From NCBI GenBank assembly GCA_026545225.1, contig CM048849.1, positions 51,840,836 through 51,904,835 on the forward strand: a stretch of 64,000 bases of DNA. Direction: 5' to 3'. Shown here one piece after another: positions 10,787 through 23,381 of the stretch. Each line of letters opens with the position of its first letter. The first letter of the stretch is position 1. The position numbers and the translations under genes were made by a program. A model generated the notes under the pieces. The model ran no database searches. It was not told the origin of the DNA and saw only the letters and a program-made list of their open reading frames with translations. Origin of the DNA: Cornus controversa. Lineage: Eukaryota > Streptophyta > Magnoliopsida > Cornales > Cornaceae.

Positions 10787-12953
10787 TCAACCAAGCTTAG
10801 CAAGAACATCATTCAGGGAAGATACAGTGTCTGCATAATACTTCTCTGCTTCAGGGGTGCTCTTAATCTTTGCTGCATGGTCCAACTGACATTTTGAATA
10901 ACATTTAAACAAAATAACATTAGCAGTCAGTCAAAACATATATATACATGCTATAGCATTTATGTAAACATGTATATATATATATGAATACTCACATTGC
11001 TGATGTCCTGGAAGAGCTTTCCAGTGAGGTCTTTGAGGGGTTTCTTTTGGTCTTTGGGCTTCGCAGAGATGATGGTGTTGAGGTCGAAGCGGAGGTATGA
11101 AGCCCTTAGACGAAGGTCATTCTGGACATAGGGCCAAGCTTTCTTATCGATTAAATCTTTGACACCAACAATCTCCTTAGCAGACACCTTTGCCCTCTGT
11201 GCTGCCTCTGTTGGAGGCAGTGGTTGCAGGAAAAACCGATCCTTCAATGGCAGGTCAAGATCCCTTGGCTCATCAGAGTTCAATGTTCCAGCTGCATGCC
11301 CAATTTCCATATTCCGCCACCATTTTGTTGCAACCATGTCATGGAAACATTATATATGATATATTTATATATTTTGCCAACTTTAATACAATGAAAATTT
11401 ATTTTCCCAGAAAAAAAAATTTACTAGGTTTACACAATTCAAATTGGACACGTTTAGGAGTATTTTGGCCTGAACCAAACCGTTCATAATGGTTTTAACA
11501 ATTGAACCGTGAAATTAATGGAATTAAACCAAACTAAATCGTGAAGAATCAGTTTGGTTCGGTTCTACAATTTTGGACTAAAATGAAATATATATATTAT
11601 ATAATAATATGTATAATATTCTATTATATATTATATATAATGTATAAATATTCTATTATATATTATATAATATTCAATTTAATTTTATAGAATCCTAAAC
11701 CACAACCAAACCGTTTATAACCCGTTCCATATTTTTGGAACCGAATCAAACTGTGAAAAAATCATACCAAATCAACTGATCTTATTTGGTTTATTGGTTC
11801 AATCGATTTTTTGTATGCACCCCTAAAACCCACCTCCTTCTCACGTTTCGAGCTTTCGTTTCTTGTATCATTTATTTCATTCCTCAACGCTTTAGGCTTG
11901 TGGCAATTGGTAATCTAAAATTGGAGAAAATATTGTATACTCGGGAGTTTTCTCCTGTCAGAGAGAATAGGTTGAGCTATTGAATGTTCGTGCTTGATAT
12001 ATGGCTAATGGCTGATTGAATGTTATATTAAATTGAATTGAATACTTATTAACAATAAATAAAGGCCTAATGTTATATTGAATTGAATTGAATACTTGTT
12101 AACAATAAATAAAAGTCTTTTTATAAGTATCTTAAAAGTTAAGTAAACTTAAAAAATAAAAAATTGTAATCTAAATGGTTTTAAAAAATGTGTAAAAAAC
12201 ATGTATAGTTTAGGAAAAAATATATAAACTAACGAAAAATATATAATCTAATATTCCCAGACATTCAAGATGAGTTCTCGACATATATAATTGCTTCTAG
12301 TCTTTAATAAAGTTTTGAAGTAATTGATAATTTAATAGATTTATATACACATCTAACATGGTATTAACATCAAAATTTGGGTGTATTGGTTTCATATACA
12401 TTATTGGGTCAATTGACTCAATTCCTTGAAAGCTTAATTTTTTTTAAAAAATTGGTAGTCTAACAAATATATTTATACACACACAACTAACATGGTTAAT
12501 GGTACCAAAGTTGGGTGTCATCTTTTCATATACATTACTGTGTCAATTCCTTGACAATTGGTAACCTGACACATATTCATTTGTAAGTATAACATAAGAA
12601 GATATATATATATATACACAAACTGGAAGTGAAAAGAGCGGAAACTTACGCAATCCACCGGAGGGCGGAGGAGGTGGTCCCACCTTGATGGATTTGGCTT
12701 CGGCGAGCACGGCCTGAACAAAAGACCCGGTGGCCAACCCGGTGGCAACGAGACCCAGTACTGCTCGGCGACTGGTTTCGGTCTCGGCTGACCCGGCCTG
12801 CTGAGCTCTGATAGTAAAACCTGGCCGGGACACGGCAAACCGGGTGCTGCCGGCTCCGCTCAGGCGGGTTGAGCCGCTGAGCTGAAGGCTGCCTTCCAAG
12901 ACAACCTGAGAGGAGCCACGTAAACCAGCCATTGAAGCCATAGCTTGAGCCAT
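10787..12953 (-). CDS. PSBQ: PsbQ, oxygen-evolving enhancer protein 3 (chloroplast)
   Basis: Extrinsic subunit of photosystem II on the lumenal side, which helps hold calcium and chloride at the water-oxidising cluster. There are three exons: 12953-12650, 11291-10996 and 10885-10787 (699 nt, 232 aa). The introns are GT-AG and the phases fit exactly. The N-terminus is a chloroplast transit peptide followed by a thylakoid Tat-type signal (twin Arg in [12 protein letters not shown], residues about 60-71) and an AEA cleavage site before [15 protein letters not shown]. The mature part contains [29 protein letters not shown] and [10 protein letters not shown], all hallmarks of the PsbQ four-helix bundle, and ends in LNDVLAKLG. 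The length matches the roughly 230-residue family norm. No defect is seen. Assignment rests on recall of family sequences and is very firm. Confidence 0.97.
11456..11824. mobile_element. Possible hAT-type MITE in psbQ intron 1
   Basis: The 1.36-kb first intron contains a segment rich in GGTTCGGTT/AACCGAACC-type words, ending TGCACCCCTAAAA and starting TTTAGGAGTATTTT. These resemble the ends of the better-preserved element at 47729-48500. No matching 8-bp duplication was found, so this is tentative. Confidence 0.35.
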
Positions 12954-13300
12954 TTTGCTCAGTTTTTTTGTGAACCCAAGTTTTGAAGCTAAGTGCTAGA
13001 GAAACAGATCAACAATAAGTGGAATATAACTATTAATGTGGTGTAGGCAATGTGGATGAGATATTATTTCCAGTTTGTTCTTTTGTTTCTGTGATGTAGA
13101 GTGATGCCTTATCTGTGCTTTGCCTCTTTGGATAAGTTGCGATATGGTTTTAGCCAATTCTTGTTTGACACGTATACATATTTTTTGACAAGTTGGATTA
13201 GATTTTGTTTTGGGGCTGCAGATTCTGACATGTGGACTCATTGAAATTTTTAGATTAGAAGCTAACATTTAAGTACTAACCATTCAACAATTTCAATTTA
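12954..13300 (-). promoter_or_regulatory. psbQ proximal promoter with light-type boxes
   Basis: The region upstream of the psbQ ATG contains two GATAAG I-box cores (CCTTATC at 13107-13113, and GGATAAG on the opposite strand at 13130-13136). It also has a CCAAT word near 13154 and an ACGT-core word (GACACGTA) near 13167. These motifs are common in photosynthesis gene promoters. The calls rest on short words only, so individual sites are uncertain; the combination fits a light-regulated gene. Confidence 0.4.
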
Positions 13301-14804
13301 TTGACAGGTTTGTGGCAATGACTTGAATTTTAGAAAAATCTAGGATTCACCCACTGTTTCCTGAACCAAGGTTTAAAATTAAATGTGTTTTGTGGCTTTC
13401 ATAACTGAAACTTCACTTTCGAGGAGTGAAATGTATCATATTTTGGTACAATTCGAACTAAATAAGATATAAATTAAAACGTTTAATCCAATGCCTCATT
13501 AGCAATCCAAAATCAATAATTCGTTAGTTAAACAAGTCAAATATGTATTATAATCGATATAACTTAATAATAATTTGATAATAATATGATTTGATATAAT
13601 ATAATATTACTACAAACATACGGTAAAATATTTTGGTATTGACTTATCTATCCTTGCATTATTACTATTAATTCTAATTGTAAAGCTCTCAAAATTTTAC
13701 TTGGACCTCTCAATTTGTCAAAATTTATCATGTTTTATTGGCCATTTCCGCAATTAAGTTGATCTTTCCATTGTTTAATACAATTGATATCAAAAAACTG
13801 GAATGGCTCAAGTTGAACTAAATATTATTGTTGTACTCAAAATTCTTAGTGGATCTAAGTGATGCTTTATGAAATATCATTATCTTAATTTAAAGCCAAA
13901 ACTTCTATACAAAACATTGTGAAATGACAAATCTAACCTCTCTCTTGGACAATAATATTCATGCTCTAACACCCATTTCATTATTTTTAACATTCTTTGT
14001 ATCTATCTCTGCTTATTTATAAGACTGCAAATGAATTGAACTCTTCATGAATATGTCAAGTTCGGCTCGTTAAAAACTTAACTTGGGCTTATTTATTTAG
14101 CTAACGAGTCAAACTTAAATACTATTTTTAAACTCGTTTAACAAACGAATGAAGCAGAGCTTAAACAATGTCAGTTTTGCAAACAGGCTCGTACAATAGC
14201 TATACATAATTTTATGGTCCAACCCATGTATGTAAACAATTTGGTCCAGTCCACACATGCTAACAAGTTAGACGTTAGAAGAATTAAAATAATATATATA
14301 AGCCCATATGTAAAATACATTATTTATTATCAAAATGAAAAACCCAGACAAATTGGCCCATATTAAAAGATCCAACTGATCACAAAGCCCATTTATGTAA
14401 ACAAAAGAAAAATCCTAGGCTATATTCCTTGCATAGAATTGATATATTGAAATTTTATGCATCACTCATTTATTTATTTATTTATTTTTATAGCGACCAG
14501 TGATCACCAGCCTCTCAATTTACATATTTGGGCCTCTTTTCCCCGCAATTTACAGATATTTGGAATTGGTGCCCTGAAGATTGTGGAATGGAAGAAAACG
14601 ATGATTTGAAATTGGACCAATCAATTTACAGATAGTTGGACATCTTTTCCCACTTTCCCAGCAATTGCATACCTTTTGAAGACATGAAGTTCACATAGTA
14701 CAAATATGTGATTGCGAGTGCTTAATGACTCTCCAATAAGTGCACTTGTTAATGCACAACTAGGCTTGTTACTTTATAGTATCAGTTTACTGAATCAAGT
14801 TGCG

Positions 14805-14853
<49 letters not shown>

Positions 14854-15977
14854 CATGGATCCGCGTCGGTATGGATATGGATATGAGCAAGATTAAATGA
14901 ATTTGGTTTAATCTGAGATCCAATCCAAATTACAAGTATATATATATCCAACGTTAAAATTTAAAACTAATAAAATAAATTTTAGATCTGGTCAAATTCG
15001 CACCATGTCATGCCCCAATTGGAAAGGTGGATATATGATATACCCTCTAACAAGGGAAAAATAAAAGAATAAAACTTACCTTTTTTTAATGGATGAAGAA
15101 CAACTTTTTGTTTACAAGGTGTCATTGGATCAGGTTAGTAGATTTGGTATCTGTTACATCCACCTAAAAAATATGTTATTATTATTTTTAATTTACTTTT
15201 AATGTTATAAAAAGACACAATCTAATAATATCTTAGCACATGAAGAGATTCTTTCTCATACGTCAGACAAGTATTATTCAAAATAAATTTAATAAAAGTT
15301 GGAATATATAGTATCTTATCTGGTTAAATAGATCTATTTTTCATAGTAGTTTATTTTCGCTGATAAAGGGCATCGCATTATTGTACATAAATACATGTTT
15401 GTATATACACTACACAGAATGAGAAAGATGTAAGGAGCCAAGGAACACAGAAACTCAATGTCTATATATATATATATATAACACACACACATGTTTTACC
15501 TAAAAAAAACATATATAATAAGATCAATAATATCATTTAGACAAGTTGGGATTTCAACTCAGACCTAGCTTAACCTGAGAACAATTCACATTTAAATTAT
15601 TAAGTTCAACTAAGCTTAGATTAGAGAAATTAGGTTAAAAATCAAGTTAATCTTGGTTTAGTTTTCGTTTAATTACTTGTGAGCAAAAAAGTTCTAAAAA
15701 ATTAATCTAAATTTTTAAAAGGTTACAAACAAATTCTTAAAAAAAAATCTATCCTCTAAAATAAATTGAAAAAAAAAGAGTGATCATAATTTTAAATATC
15801 TATAATATATTTAAATATATAAAAATTAAAATTTGAATTTTTTGAATTGTTGACACCTCAATCCAAGTTTAATTCTAATTAAGTTTGAAATCTAAAACTC
15901 AATTATAATTATAAAAATAGTTAACCAAACCTGTGTAAATTTGAACTTGATCCGAATTGAGATGGAATTGGCATGCA
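13301..15977. other. AT-rich intergenic repeats, no gene
   Basis: No coding region is supportable. The stretch holds scattered transposon remnants (GCTCGTT-rich words at about 14070-14190 resemble worn hAT-type ends), an (AT)n run at 14807-14851 and several A/T homopolymers. Confidence 0.5.
14807..14851. repeat. (AT)n microsatellite
   Basis: An uninterrupted AT dinucleotide run of about 45 bases. Confidence 0.95.
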
Positions 15978-16375
15978 AAGCATGGATACGGATATGGGAC
16001 ACGGATACGATACGATACAGGTACGACGATAAGACAAATCTAAAAAAAAAATATAGGTACAACATGATACGATAATATAAAAATAATAAATTATATTTTT
16101 ATATATACAAAAAATTGGTTTCATGTTATATATTTTGTTATTAACATTTTTTTATTATAAAATATCACGATTAACAAATAAAAGAAAAGTTAAGAGTTAT
16201 ATTGGATAATTTGTATTGATAAATTTAAACTAAATCATGATATATATATTAATACTCTTTTAAAAATAAATTTTAAACTTTTTTTTAACAATTATACTAT
16301 AATGTCATTGTTAAAAGAATTACATTTTAATATTCAAAACTTGTTAAAAATGAAATATTTAAGATTATTGGATAG
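15978..16375. mobile_element. GATACG-rich element, truncated copy
   Basis: It starts AAGCATGGATACGGATA and carries GATACGATAC-type words, then an AT-rich part with AATTATATTTTTATATATAC. The same order occurs in the longer copy at 56863-57370. The right terminal part is missing. It looks like a non-autonomous DNA element, but the class is not clear from its ends. Confidence 0.5.
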
Positions 16376-16456
16376 TTAATCATGTGCATATACTTTCTAG
16401 TTGGGAGGGAGAGAGAGACGGGTCCCATTTTCAACATTTAATCCAAAATAAATAGG

Positions 16457-18420
16457 ACAAAATACACTCACACCCCCTGAGATTTGCTCTAATTACATAT
16501 ATATTTATAATTTGGCAGAATCTACACTCACACCCCCTGAGATTTGATGCATGATTACACTTAACCCCAACACTATATGTATTGTCTGTTTCATCCCTCC
16601 ATTGACTGAAAAGACATTCTTGATCTCATTTTTCTTTTTCAATTAGACAAGAGTACATTTACTTCCCTTTTAACCTTAAGTCACACACACACACATATTA
16701 TTGCAGCACTAAAAATATATTGCAAATTTTATTAAATATATTTTTAATATATGTTATATTACGTATCTTACTAAAATAAATAAATTTAAATGTAAATAAA
16801 ATTTAATATATGCTATATTATGTATATTACAAATTTTACTAAAATAAATAAAATTTTGATATATTGTAATTCTTATTTTTTAAGTAAAATATGTAATATA
16901 TATTAAAAATATATTTAATAAAATTTGTAATATATTTTTAAAGTTACATTTGATTGCTTTAATCTATTTTCCTTTTAATTAAACTATTTTAATTTTACAT
17001 CGCGCACCATCATTGTACATAAAATGAACCAAAATTCCCTATTCCCTCATGTGCTGATTGTACTTCGAAATAGTGTCATTTTGGTGTATAAATTACAGTT
17101 AAATATCAAACTCCAAGTTAAATCAATTATGACCCTAATAGTGAATTAAAAACTTTAAATGATACAAAAGCTAGTGTCAAGGGACTTGTAGATGCTGGAG
17201 TTACAAAAATTTCACCAATATTTATCAATCAGAAATATCATAACAACTTTGGTGATGACTTAAAAATATATTACAAATTTTATTAAATTTATTTTATATT
17301 ACGTATTTTACTAAAAAAAAATTAGAATTACAATATATTAAAATTTTATTTATTTTAGTAAAATTTGTAATATATGTAATATAACATATATTAAATTGAA
17401 AATTTTCCTTTTCAAATTTTAATATACGTAATTTGAGTATATTTATTTATTTATTTAAATTTATTTATTTTAGTAAAATATGTAATATAACATTAAAAAT
17501 ATATTTAATAAAATTTGTAATATATTTTTAGTGCTGCAACAATATATATATATACACACAAACACACACACACACGTGAGAGAGAGAGAGAGAGAGGGGC
17601 TTAATGTAAAAAAGAAGTAAGGGTAGCTTTGTATAATTGAAAAAGAAAAATGAGATAAAAAATATCCTTTCAGTCAATGGAGGAGTAAAGCAAATAATAC
17701 ATATAATTAGGGGTGGCAATTCGTGTTCCCGTGTCGTGTCGATATATAAGTATTCTACAAAACAGTTCAACCTTAACCCGATCCATTTAATAATAAGACC
17801 CTCAATACTAACCCAACCTGTTTATTAAACGTGTTATTCGTATCAACTCATTTAATAAATATGTCTTATAATGACACGACTTATTTAATAACTTTTTTAA
17901 TCCGTTTAACTTATATCATATGAGTTTCGTTACTCCTAAAAATCTCTCTAAAGATCATATAAAAAATAAAGTACATATCAATAAATAAATCTTAAATTCA
18001 AACTATATTATAAATTTTGTATCTATATATAAACTCAAAAACATACTAAGATGATTCAACAACTGAAAAGACACCATAACAATCTTGTTCTTGTGTTTTA
18101 TGGTTATATCAGTCATGTAAACAAATAAATAGATTACAAACAATTGCAAAATATATAATTATATATATATAAGTTTATATAAAATCATAATATATGAAAA
18201 ATTTATGTTGTAATTGTATCATGGGTTAGATAGCTTAAACCCAAATATAATTCACTTTTTGCGTGTCGTATTCGTGTCGATCGATTTATTAAACGTATCA
18301 ACTTACCTCAAATCCAAACTTATTTAATTCGTGTTGTGTTTGAATCGTATTGTCGTGTTATATCCAATTTTGCCATCTAAACATGTGTTAAACCTCTAGG
18401 AGCTGTGAGTTTATTTTGTT
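16457..18420. mobile_element. Foldback element, right arm split by a hAT-like element
   Basis: The left arm (about 16457-16780) and right arm (about 17490-17707, resuming at 18380-18420) are inverted copies. Shared blocks include CTCCATTGACTGAAA, ATCTCATTTTTCTTTTTCAA, TTGCAGCACTAAAAATATAT and TTTTATTAAATATATTTTTA. The outermost ACAAAATA-ACTCAC block on the left reappears inverted beyond the hAT-like insert, at 18395-18420. No protein is encoded. It ends about 190 bases before the CXXS1 start codon. Confidence 0.7.
17708..18379. mobile_element. hAT-like non-autonomous element
   Basis: It begins TAGGGGTGGCAATTCGTGT and ends TTTTGCCATCTA, an imperfect inverted terminal pair. The interior is rich in GTGTCG/CGTGTC words, as in the common plant hAT-derived GGGTGGCAA repeats. 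It interrupts the right arm of the surrounding foldback element. A clean 8-bp duplication is not visible. Confidence 0.6.
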
Positions 18421-18560
18421 CGGATAAATAAAAACGGGGTCCGCCCGTGTAGACTTATAATAACCGATCTTGTCATGTACTATTTGAAGAAAACGAGAAA
18501 AAACAGTATTATAGTGACATACCGACATATATCCATAATCCATATATATCCTGTTAAGAG

Positions 18561-18569
18561 TATATATAT
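18561..18569 (+). promoter_or_regulatory. TATA box candidate for CXXS1
   Basis: TATATATAT preceded by AAGAG lies 39 bases upstream of the start codon. It is plausible but close to the ATG, and other TATA words lie upstream. Confidence 0.35.
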
Positions 18570-18607
18570 CTGTACAGCCCTAAGAAGAAGAAAGAGCAAA
18601 AGAAGGA

Positions 18608-19117
18608 ATGGAAGGCCAGGAACAGCAAAACAAATCAAGAGTCCTGCAGGTGAAGTCTGAGGAGACATGGGATTTCTATGTAACCCAAGCCACCAACCAA
18701 GGTCGCCCTGTGAGTTATATTCTATGCCTCAACTTCAAATCTTTTGTATTTTTCAATCTTTGCATTTGCATCTATTATACTCCATCCTAATGGAATTTGT
18801 TAATCTAGGAGTATTTGTTAATCCAATCATCCTAATTTCAGATATGTTAACCTAGAACTTTCGTAGTCAAACTGAAAATTCCTCCAAAATAATCACCGAT
18901 TATTATTCCTTGCTCAATTTTCTGGTTTTTCTGATTCTCTTTCTTTTGTGTAACTACCCTGCTCCTTGAAGTCTTCCACCTAGTTTATATCCATATACGT
19001 GTATGTGTGTATATATTAAGTAAACTTATGAATACAGCTATTCAGATAATAATACCCAGTGCAAATTAATCAAAAACAGCTATTATCTAATTCTGGTAAT
19101 GATTTTGAGTGTCTTGA

Positions 19118-19154
<37 letters not shown>

Positions 19155-22100
19155 TGGATTTTTTGTCACAGACATACTTCTTGAAAATATGCTTTATGTA
19201 TTAATTTATTGTTTGTGGATTTGTAGATTGTGGCACACTTTACAGCTTCATGGTGCATGCCATCAGTGGCAATGAACCCATTTATCGAGGAATTGGCCTC
19301 AACTTACCAAGATGTACTGTTTCTCACAGTCGATGTGGATGAGGTCAAGGTAATTCAGCTCATTTCAGTGTAAGAATGATATAATCTGTATTTGTTATGT
19401 ACAATATGGTGCACAAGAATGTGAAGATTGAGATTATTTCTCTGCTTGTTGATTGGTATGTTACGTATGTATTAATGTATCGCGTTTATGTAGGATCAAA
19501 ATTGGGATTTAATTTCATTCCTTTAACTGGATTTTTTTTCCTTAAATTTTTTATTGTTTTTTTCATGTTAAAAGAAAGTCTTATCCATTATACAATGTTC
19601 ATATTGGTGAGTGTTTAAAAAGTGCCAGCCAATGTCTCCTAAACAAATAAAATTTTGAATGTTATAGACACGTCTAAAACGTGTCAAACCCGCGTTTCAT
19701 GTCTGACATGGATATGGCTCCTCTTTAGAAGTGTCCTCTCTTCTTAGGTGGTAGCAATCCTTGTAATAGGATTTATAGAATGAGAGACTGTTTACTCAAG
19801 GCTTTGACACATCAGAGTGTGCGCATTCAATTAGACCTAGGGGTGAATAGGTCTTATGGATATTAACTTGCAAAAAACTAACTTTTTGAGTTACTGTTAA
19901 TCCTTCTTTAAAATTCAATTAATTAGTTTGATTACGTGTCTCAATTGCAATTATATTAATATATAAAATAATAAATAAATAAAGCAGAGATGCACCACTT
20001 TTTACGTGGAAAACTCTAAACAGGAAAAAGACCACGAGACCTAGTCTAGACAGTTCAAACTCCATTATATGAGAAAAATGTTACCGGCTAAGTTACCAGA
20101 CTCTAATCCAAGAATCACCTAGTCCCACCTCACTCAGAGTTCGCAATGTGGTGATCCTTGTGGGTGGGTGCAAGAGACATTGGGCGAGCTACCACACTGA
20201 CAGGCTACAGGGTGCTCAATTCCACATTGCTTGGGTGTAAAGAAGGGGATGTACTTATATGTAGTGTGTTTTCTCCAAATGGTATGAGGCTTTTTGGAAT
20301 AAAACCCAAGAGTAAAACCGTGTGAGCTTAGGCTCAAAGCGGATAATATCATACCATCAAGTGGAGCGGGCCGTTACAAGTGGTATCAGAGCCGGACACG
20401 GCCGGAAGTGTGCCGACGGGGACGTCGGGCCTCATAGGGGGGTGGATTGTGGTGATCCTTGTGGGGAGAGGGTGCTCAATCCTACATCGCCTGGGTGTGG
20501 AGAAGGGCAAAACCATGCTGGCTTAAACCCAAAACGGACAATATCATACCATCAGATGGAGAGCTAGTTGCTTTGATTGAGAGAGTTTTCATATTAGTGT
20601 CTCTGCACGGTTTTATAATTCGAGCTTTTGATCGAGCACTATTGGACAAGATTCGATTAAATGACAAATCGATTGAGCTATTTTGGATTTCAAAAGAAAA
20701 TTCTGCAAAAATCTTGATGGATCAACCATTTGATTGAGGTTTACTGTTTTGTAAAAAATCCTGTTTTGAAAATCATTTCATCAAAAACCCCAGTTGTGAT
20801 AAATAGGATTAAAACAATATCTAGTGCCTTCTAAAGATCAAACCTAGATCATAACTGGTCTTTATGGTCTCAACTTACCTTAACTTATACATGTGATTGA
20901 GTTGAGAGATTTTTGGCGTGTTCTTCACTGAGCTCCATCTCTATCATCTTTTGAGGTTGTAGACAAACGACTCTCAACATTGACACACATTACAACCCAA
21001 GTTTTGAGTAAGAAATTGCCAATGCATGACTCGTATTCCTAACAGCTCTTTTCAAATTTTTTATGTTTTTGCATGAAGGCAGATAGATTTCTAGAGTGCC
21101 TTAAAGAATAGCTCATAACAGAGAGAGAATGAAAGAGAGAGTTCAATCGAATTGCTTGGTATACTTCATAAGTAAATGTAATAAAGAGTTCTTTGGTTGT
21201 TGTCTTATATTAGATCTAAATCTTTGCTGTTAAGTTTCAAGGTTGCAAAGCACCAGGTAGCTAGAACATTAAATATTATTGCCACAAAGTAGTGTAGTTT
21301 GACAAGTAGACTGTAGTGTTATGGAGAGAGGGGCCTTGGTGAGCTGGTAAGATTACTGTCTTGTGACCTAGAGGTCATGGATTCGAAATGGAAAACAACC
21401 TCTCCTATGCGGAGTAAGGCTGCGTATATTTGAGGCTCCCCAAACCCTCCAATGGCAGGAGCCTCGTGTACTAGGTTAGGAAAAAGATAAAAAAAAAAAA
21501 AAAAATTAGTGTTATGGAGTGTAGCATTGTTGCATGCATCATAACCTAGGCATCTCCATTCTGGTGAGTTCTATCTTGTTCTGCTCCAAAACTTTTGATT
21601 CTCTCATAACAGTTAGGAATTGCCATTCTGGTGAGTTCCATCTTGTTCTACTTCAGAACTTCTTATGCTTTCCTGGTGGGAAATGATCTTAAGCCCATTC
21701 CAATGGTTTTTTTTTTATGAGAATTAATTTACACATGTTTGTGCAGAAATTCTAGGTGTCCTGAGGTTCACGTTTGTCTCGATGTTTGTAAAAATTGAAT
21801 TTATGTAATTATATAAAGCAGTTGCCAGATAGTGAAAAACAAGAGGGGGATTGTGCATTCAATACAAGTCTAAAATGTTTTAAGGAATTTAAATATGGGT
21901 CAAGGGAATTATAACAGGAGGAGGACATTTCAAATGAGAAACAGTGGAACAGGACGAAAAAAATAGATAAACAACAGCAGTGAACAAGAGTGCAAAGTTA
22001 TTAAGATAGATGGATATACAATGAATGTCTGCCATTGTTCTATTACATTTTCCATGTGTTTTTCATATATTGTAAAATTTTCTGAGGTATGAGTTTTCGA

Positions 22101-22824
22101 CTAACTTGTGTTAACAGTGATTTTATTGCACATATTCATCATGTCTGTGCTGTAGGCCAAATTTAACAATCAATCTGTGCATTATAAATTTTTTGTTGCG
22201 TAAACTTTTGTAGAACGAAATTTGTATGTGAACCTTAAAATTTTCTCATGGCTTATTACTTTAAAACATGCACTGTCAAGGATAGCTAGTGAACACATTT
22301 ACATTTACAATGATAAGAGACACTCCCGTCAAGATTCCAATTAGGATAATCTCTGCATTGAACTCATCAAGCAAAGTTATTGAAGAATTTGTTTAGCTAA
22401 CGTGGAGTCTTGAGCTGTGCGATCTGCAAGAGACTTTGCTAGATGATGAGAAGGCTTCTTTATTATCAAATAATATGAATGAATATGAAATTTACATGGT
22501 AGGTGATTTTTGGTCCTCTACTTTTAAGATGATTTCCATCTGCTTGTCTAAATAACGAGTTAAAATTGAATGACCTGCAATTGTTTGGTTGTTACAATCA
22601 GCTGATGGTGTGTCTGATTTTTTCTGCTAAAGTTTTTAGAGTCGATGTGTTTTTTTGTTTGGTTTCGTTAGGAGGTAGCAGCCAAATATGAGATAAAGGC
22701 CATGCCAACATTTTTGCTGATGAAGGACGGTGCTCAAGTTGACAAGCTAGTGGGTGCCAATCCAGATGAGATAAGGAAAAGGATTGAGTGTCTTCTTCAG
22801 TCCTGTCAAATATTTGTGGCCTAG
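18608..22824 (+). CDS. CXXS1: Thioredoxin-like protein CXXS1 (monothiol CxxS site)
   Basis: A cytosolic h-type thioredoxin relative in which the second active-site cysteine is serine. Family members show disulphide isomerase or monothiol exchange activity rather than classical reduction. The exons are 18608-18709, 19227-19349 and 22672-22824 (378 nt, 125 aa), all phase 0 with GT-AG introns. The active site reads ASWCMPSVA (residues about 41-49), the position of WCGPC in normal thioredoxins. The cis-proline motif KAMPTF follows in exon 3, then KDGAQVDKLVGANPDEI. There is no targeting peptide. Strong similarity to Arabidopsis CXXS1 is from memory. Intron 2 is about 3.3 kb and is swollen by a TRIM-like LTR element and a SINE. 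Confidence 0.93.
20147..20567 (+). mobile_element. TRIM-like LTR element with PBS and PPT, in CXXS1 intron 2
   Basis: LTR-1 (20147-20378) starts TGTGGTGATCCTTGTGG and ends GTTACA. Two bases later comes TGGTATCAGAGCC (20381-20393), the standard primer-binding site for initiator tRNA-Met. After a tiny GC-rich interior, a purine tract (AGGGGGGTGGAT, 20436-20447) precedes a second TGTGGTGATCCTTGTGG (20448). LTR-2 has internal deletions and frays after about 20567, so the right end and target duplication are lost. The total interior is about 70 bases, which is TRIM scale. Confidence 0.8.
21327..21506 (+). mobile_element. SINE (Au-type, tRNA-derived) in CXXS1 intron 2
   Basis: The element starts GGGGCCTTGGTGAGCTGGTA (A-box region), has a B-box-like GGTCATGGATTCGAAA near 21375 and contains GTAAGGCTGCGTATA, all typical of the Au SINE family. 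It ends in an A-rich tail (21480-21505). The 13-mer TAGTGTTATGGAG flanks it at 21314-21326 and 21507-21519, a clean target-site duplication. Confidence 0.88.
21550..21665. repeat. Short tandem duplication in CXXS1 intron 2
   Basis: A segment containing CCATTCTGGTGAGTTC and ATCTTGTTCT occurs twice, about 66 bases apart. Confidence 0.6.
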
Positions 22825-23381
22825 TCATGATATATATGTGCTTGTGTACATCTTAAAACTGCAGAACATGTGGCTGCAGTAGTCCAGCTTTTAAGTACGA
22901 TACCTGGTAATGGCATGTCTAAATGTGTGACTTCCATCTCAAATTATGTAAATTGTTTTATAAGCTTGTATAGTCATGATATATAAATTGTTTTATGTAA
23001 ATGTGTGGCCTAGTCATGATATATTTTTCCCGAGTGTTTTTAGAAGTTCCTTTTTTCTTTTATAAAAAAAAGAAAACTATTACAAATTTGTCAAGTTTCA
23101 TGAATTGTACCATGTATTTTTAATGCGTCGATTCGCAAAATCCAGAAGGTTGTTAATATAAAACAATCTTCTGAACTAAGTTTCAAATTCTTGGAATCTT
23201 CGAATCAATAAATGTAGCTCAACACATTTTCATATATCTATATATATGTGTGCGCGATGTATGCATTGTCTTTTGTTCTTTCATACCCTTGAATTTTGAA
23301 TCATTTTGATGCTAAATAATTCCTGATTAACAGTTTCAATTTTAATCAAATTTCAACTTCTGTTTAAAGATGAGAAGTGTT
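22825..23381. other. CXXS1 3' region and spacer
   Basis: No second gene is seen. The proximal part should be the CXXS1 3' UTR. A GGCCTAGTCATGATATAT word just after the stop codon is repeated near 23007, a small local duplication. Confidence 0.4.

Noticed and set aside
19397..19618. 73-residue open frame in CXXS1 intron 2
   Set aside because: Intronic, hydrophobic, AT-rich sequence with no family features.
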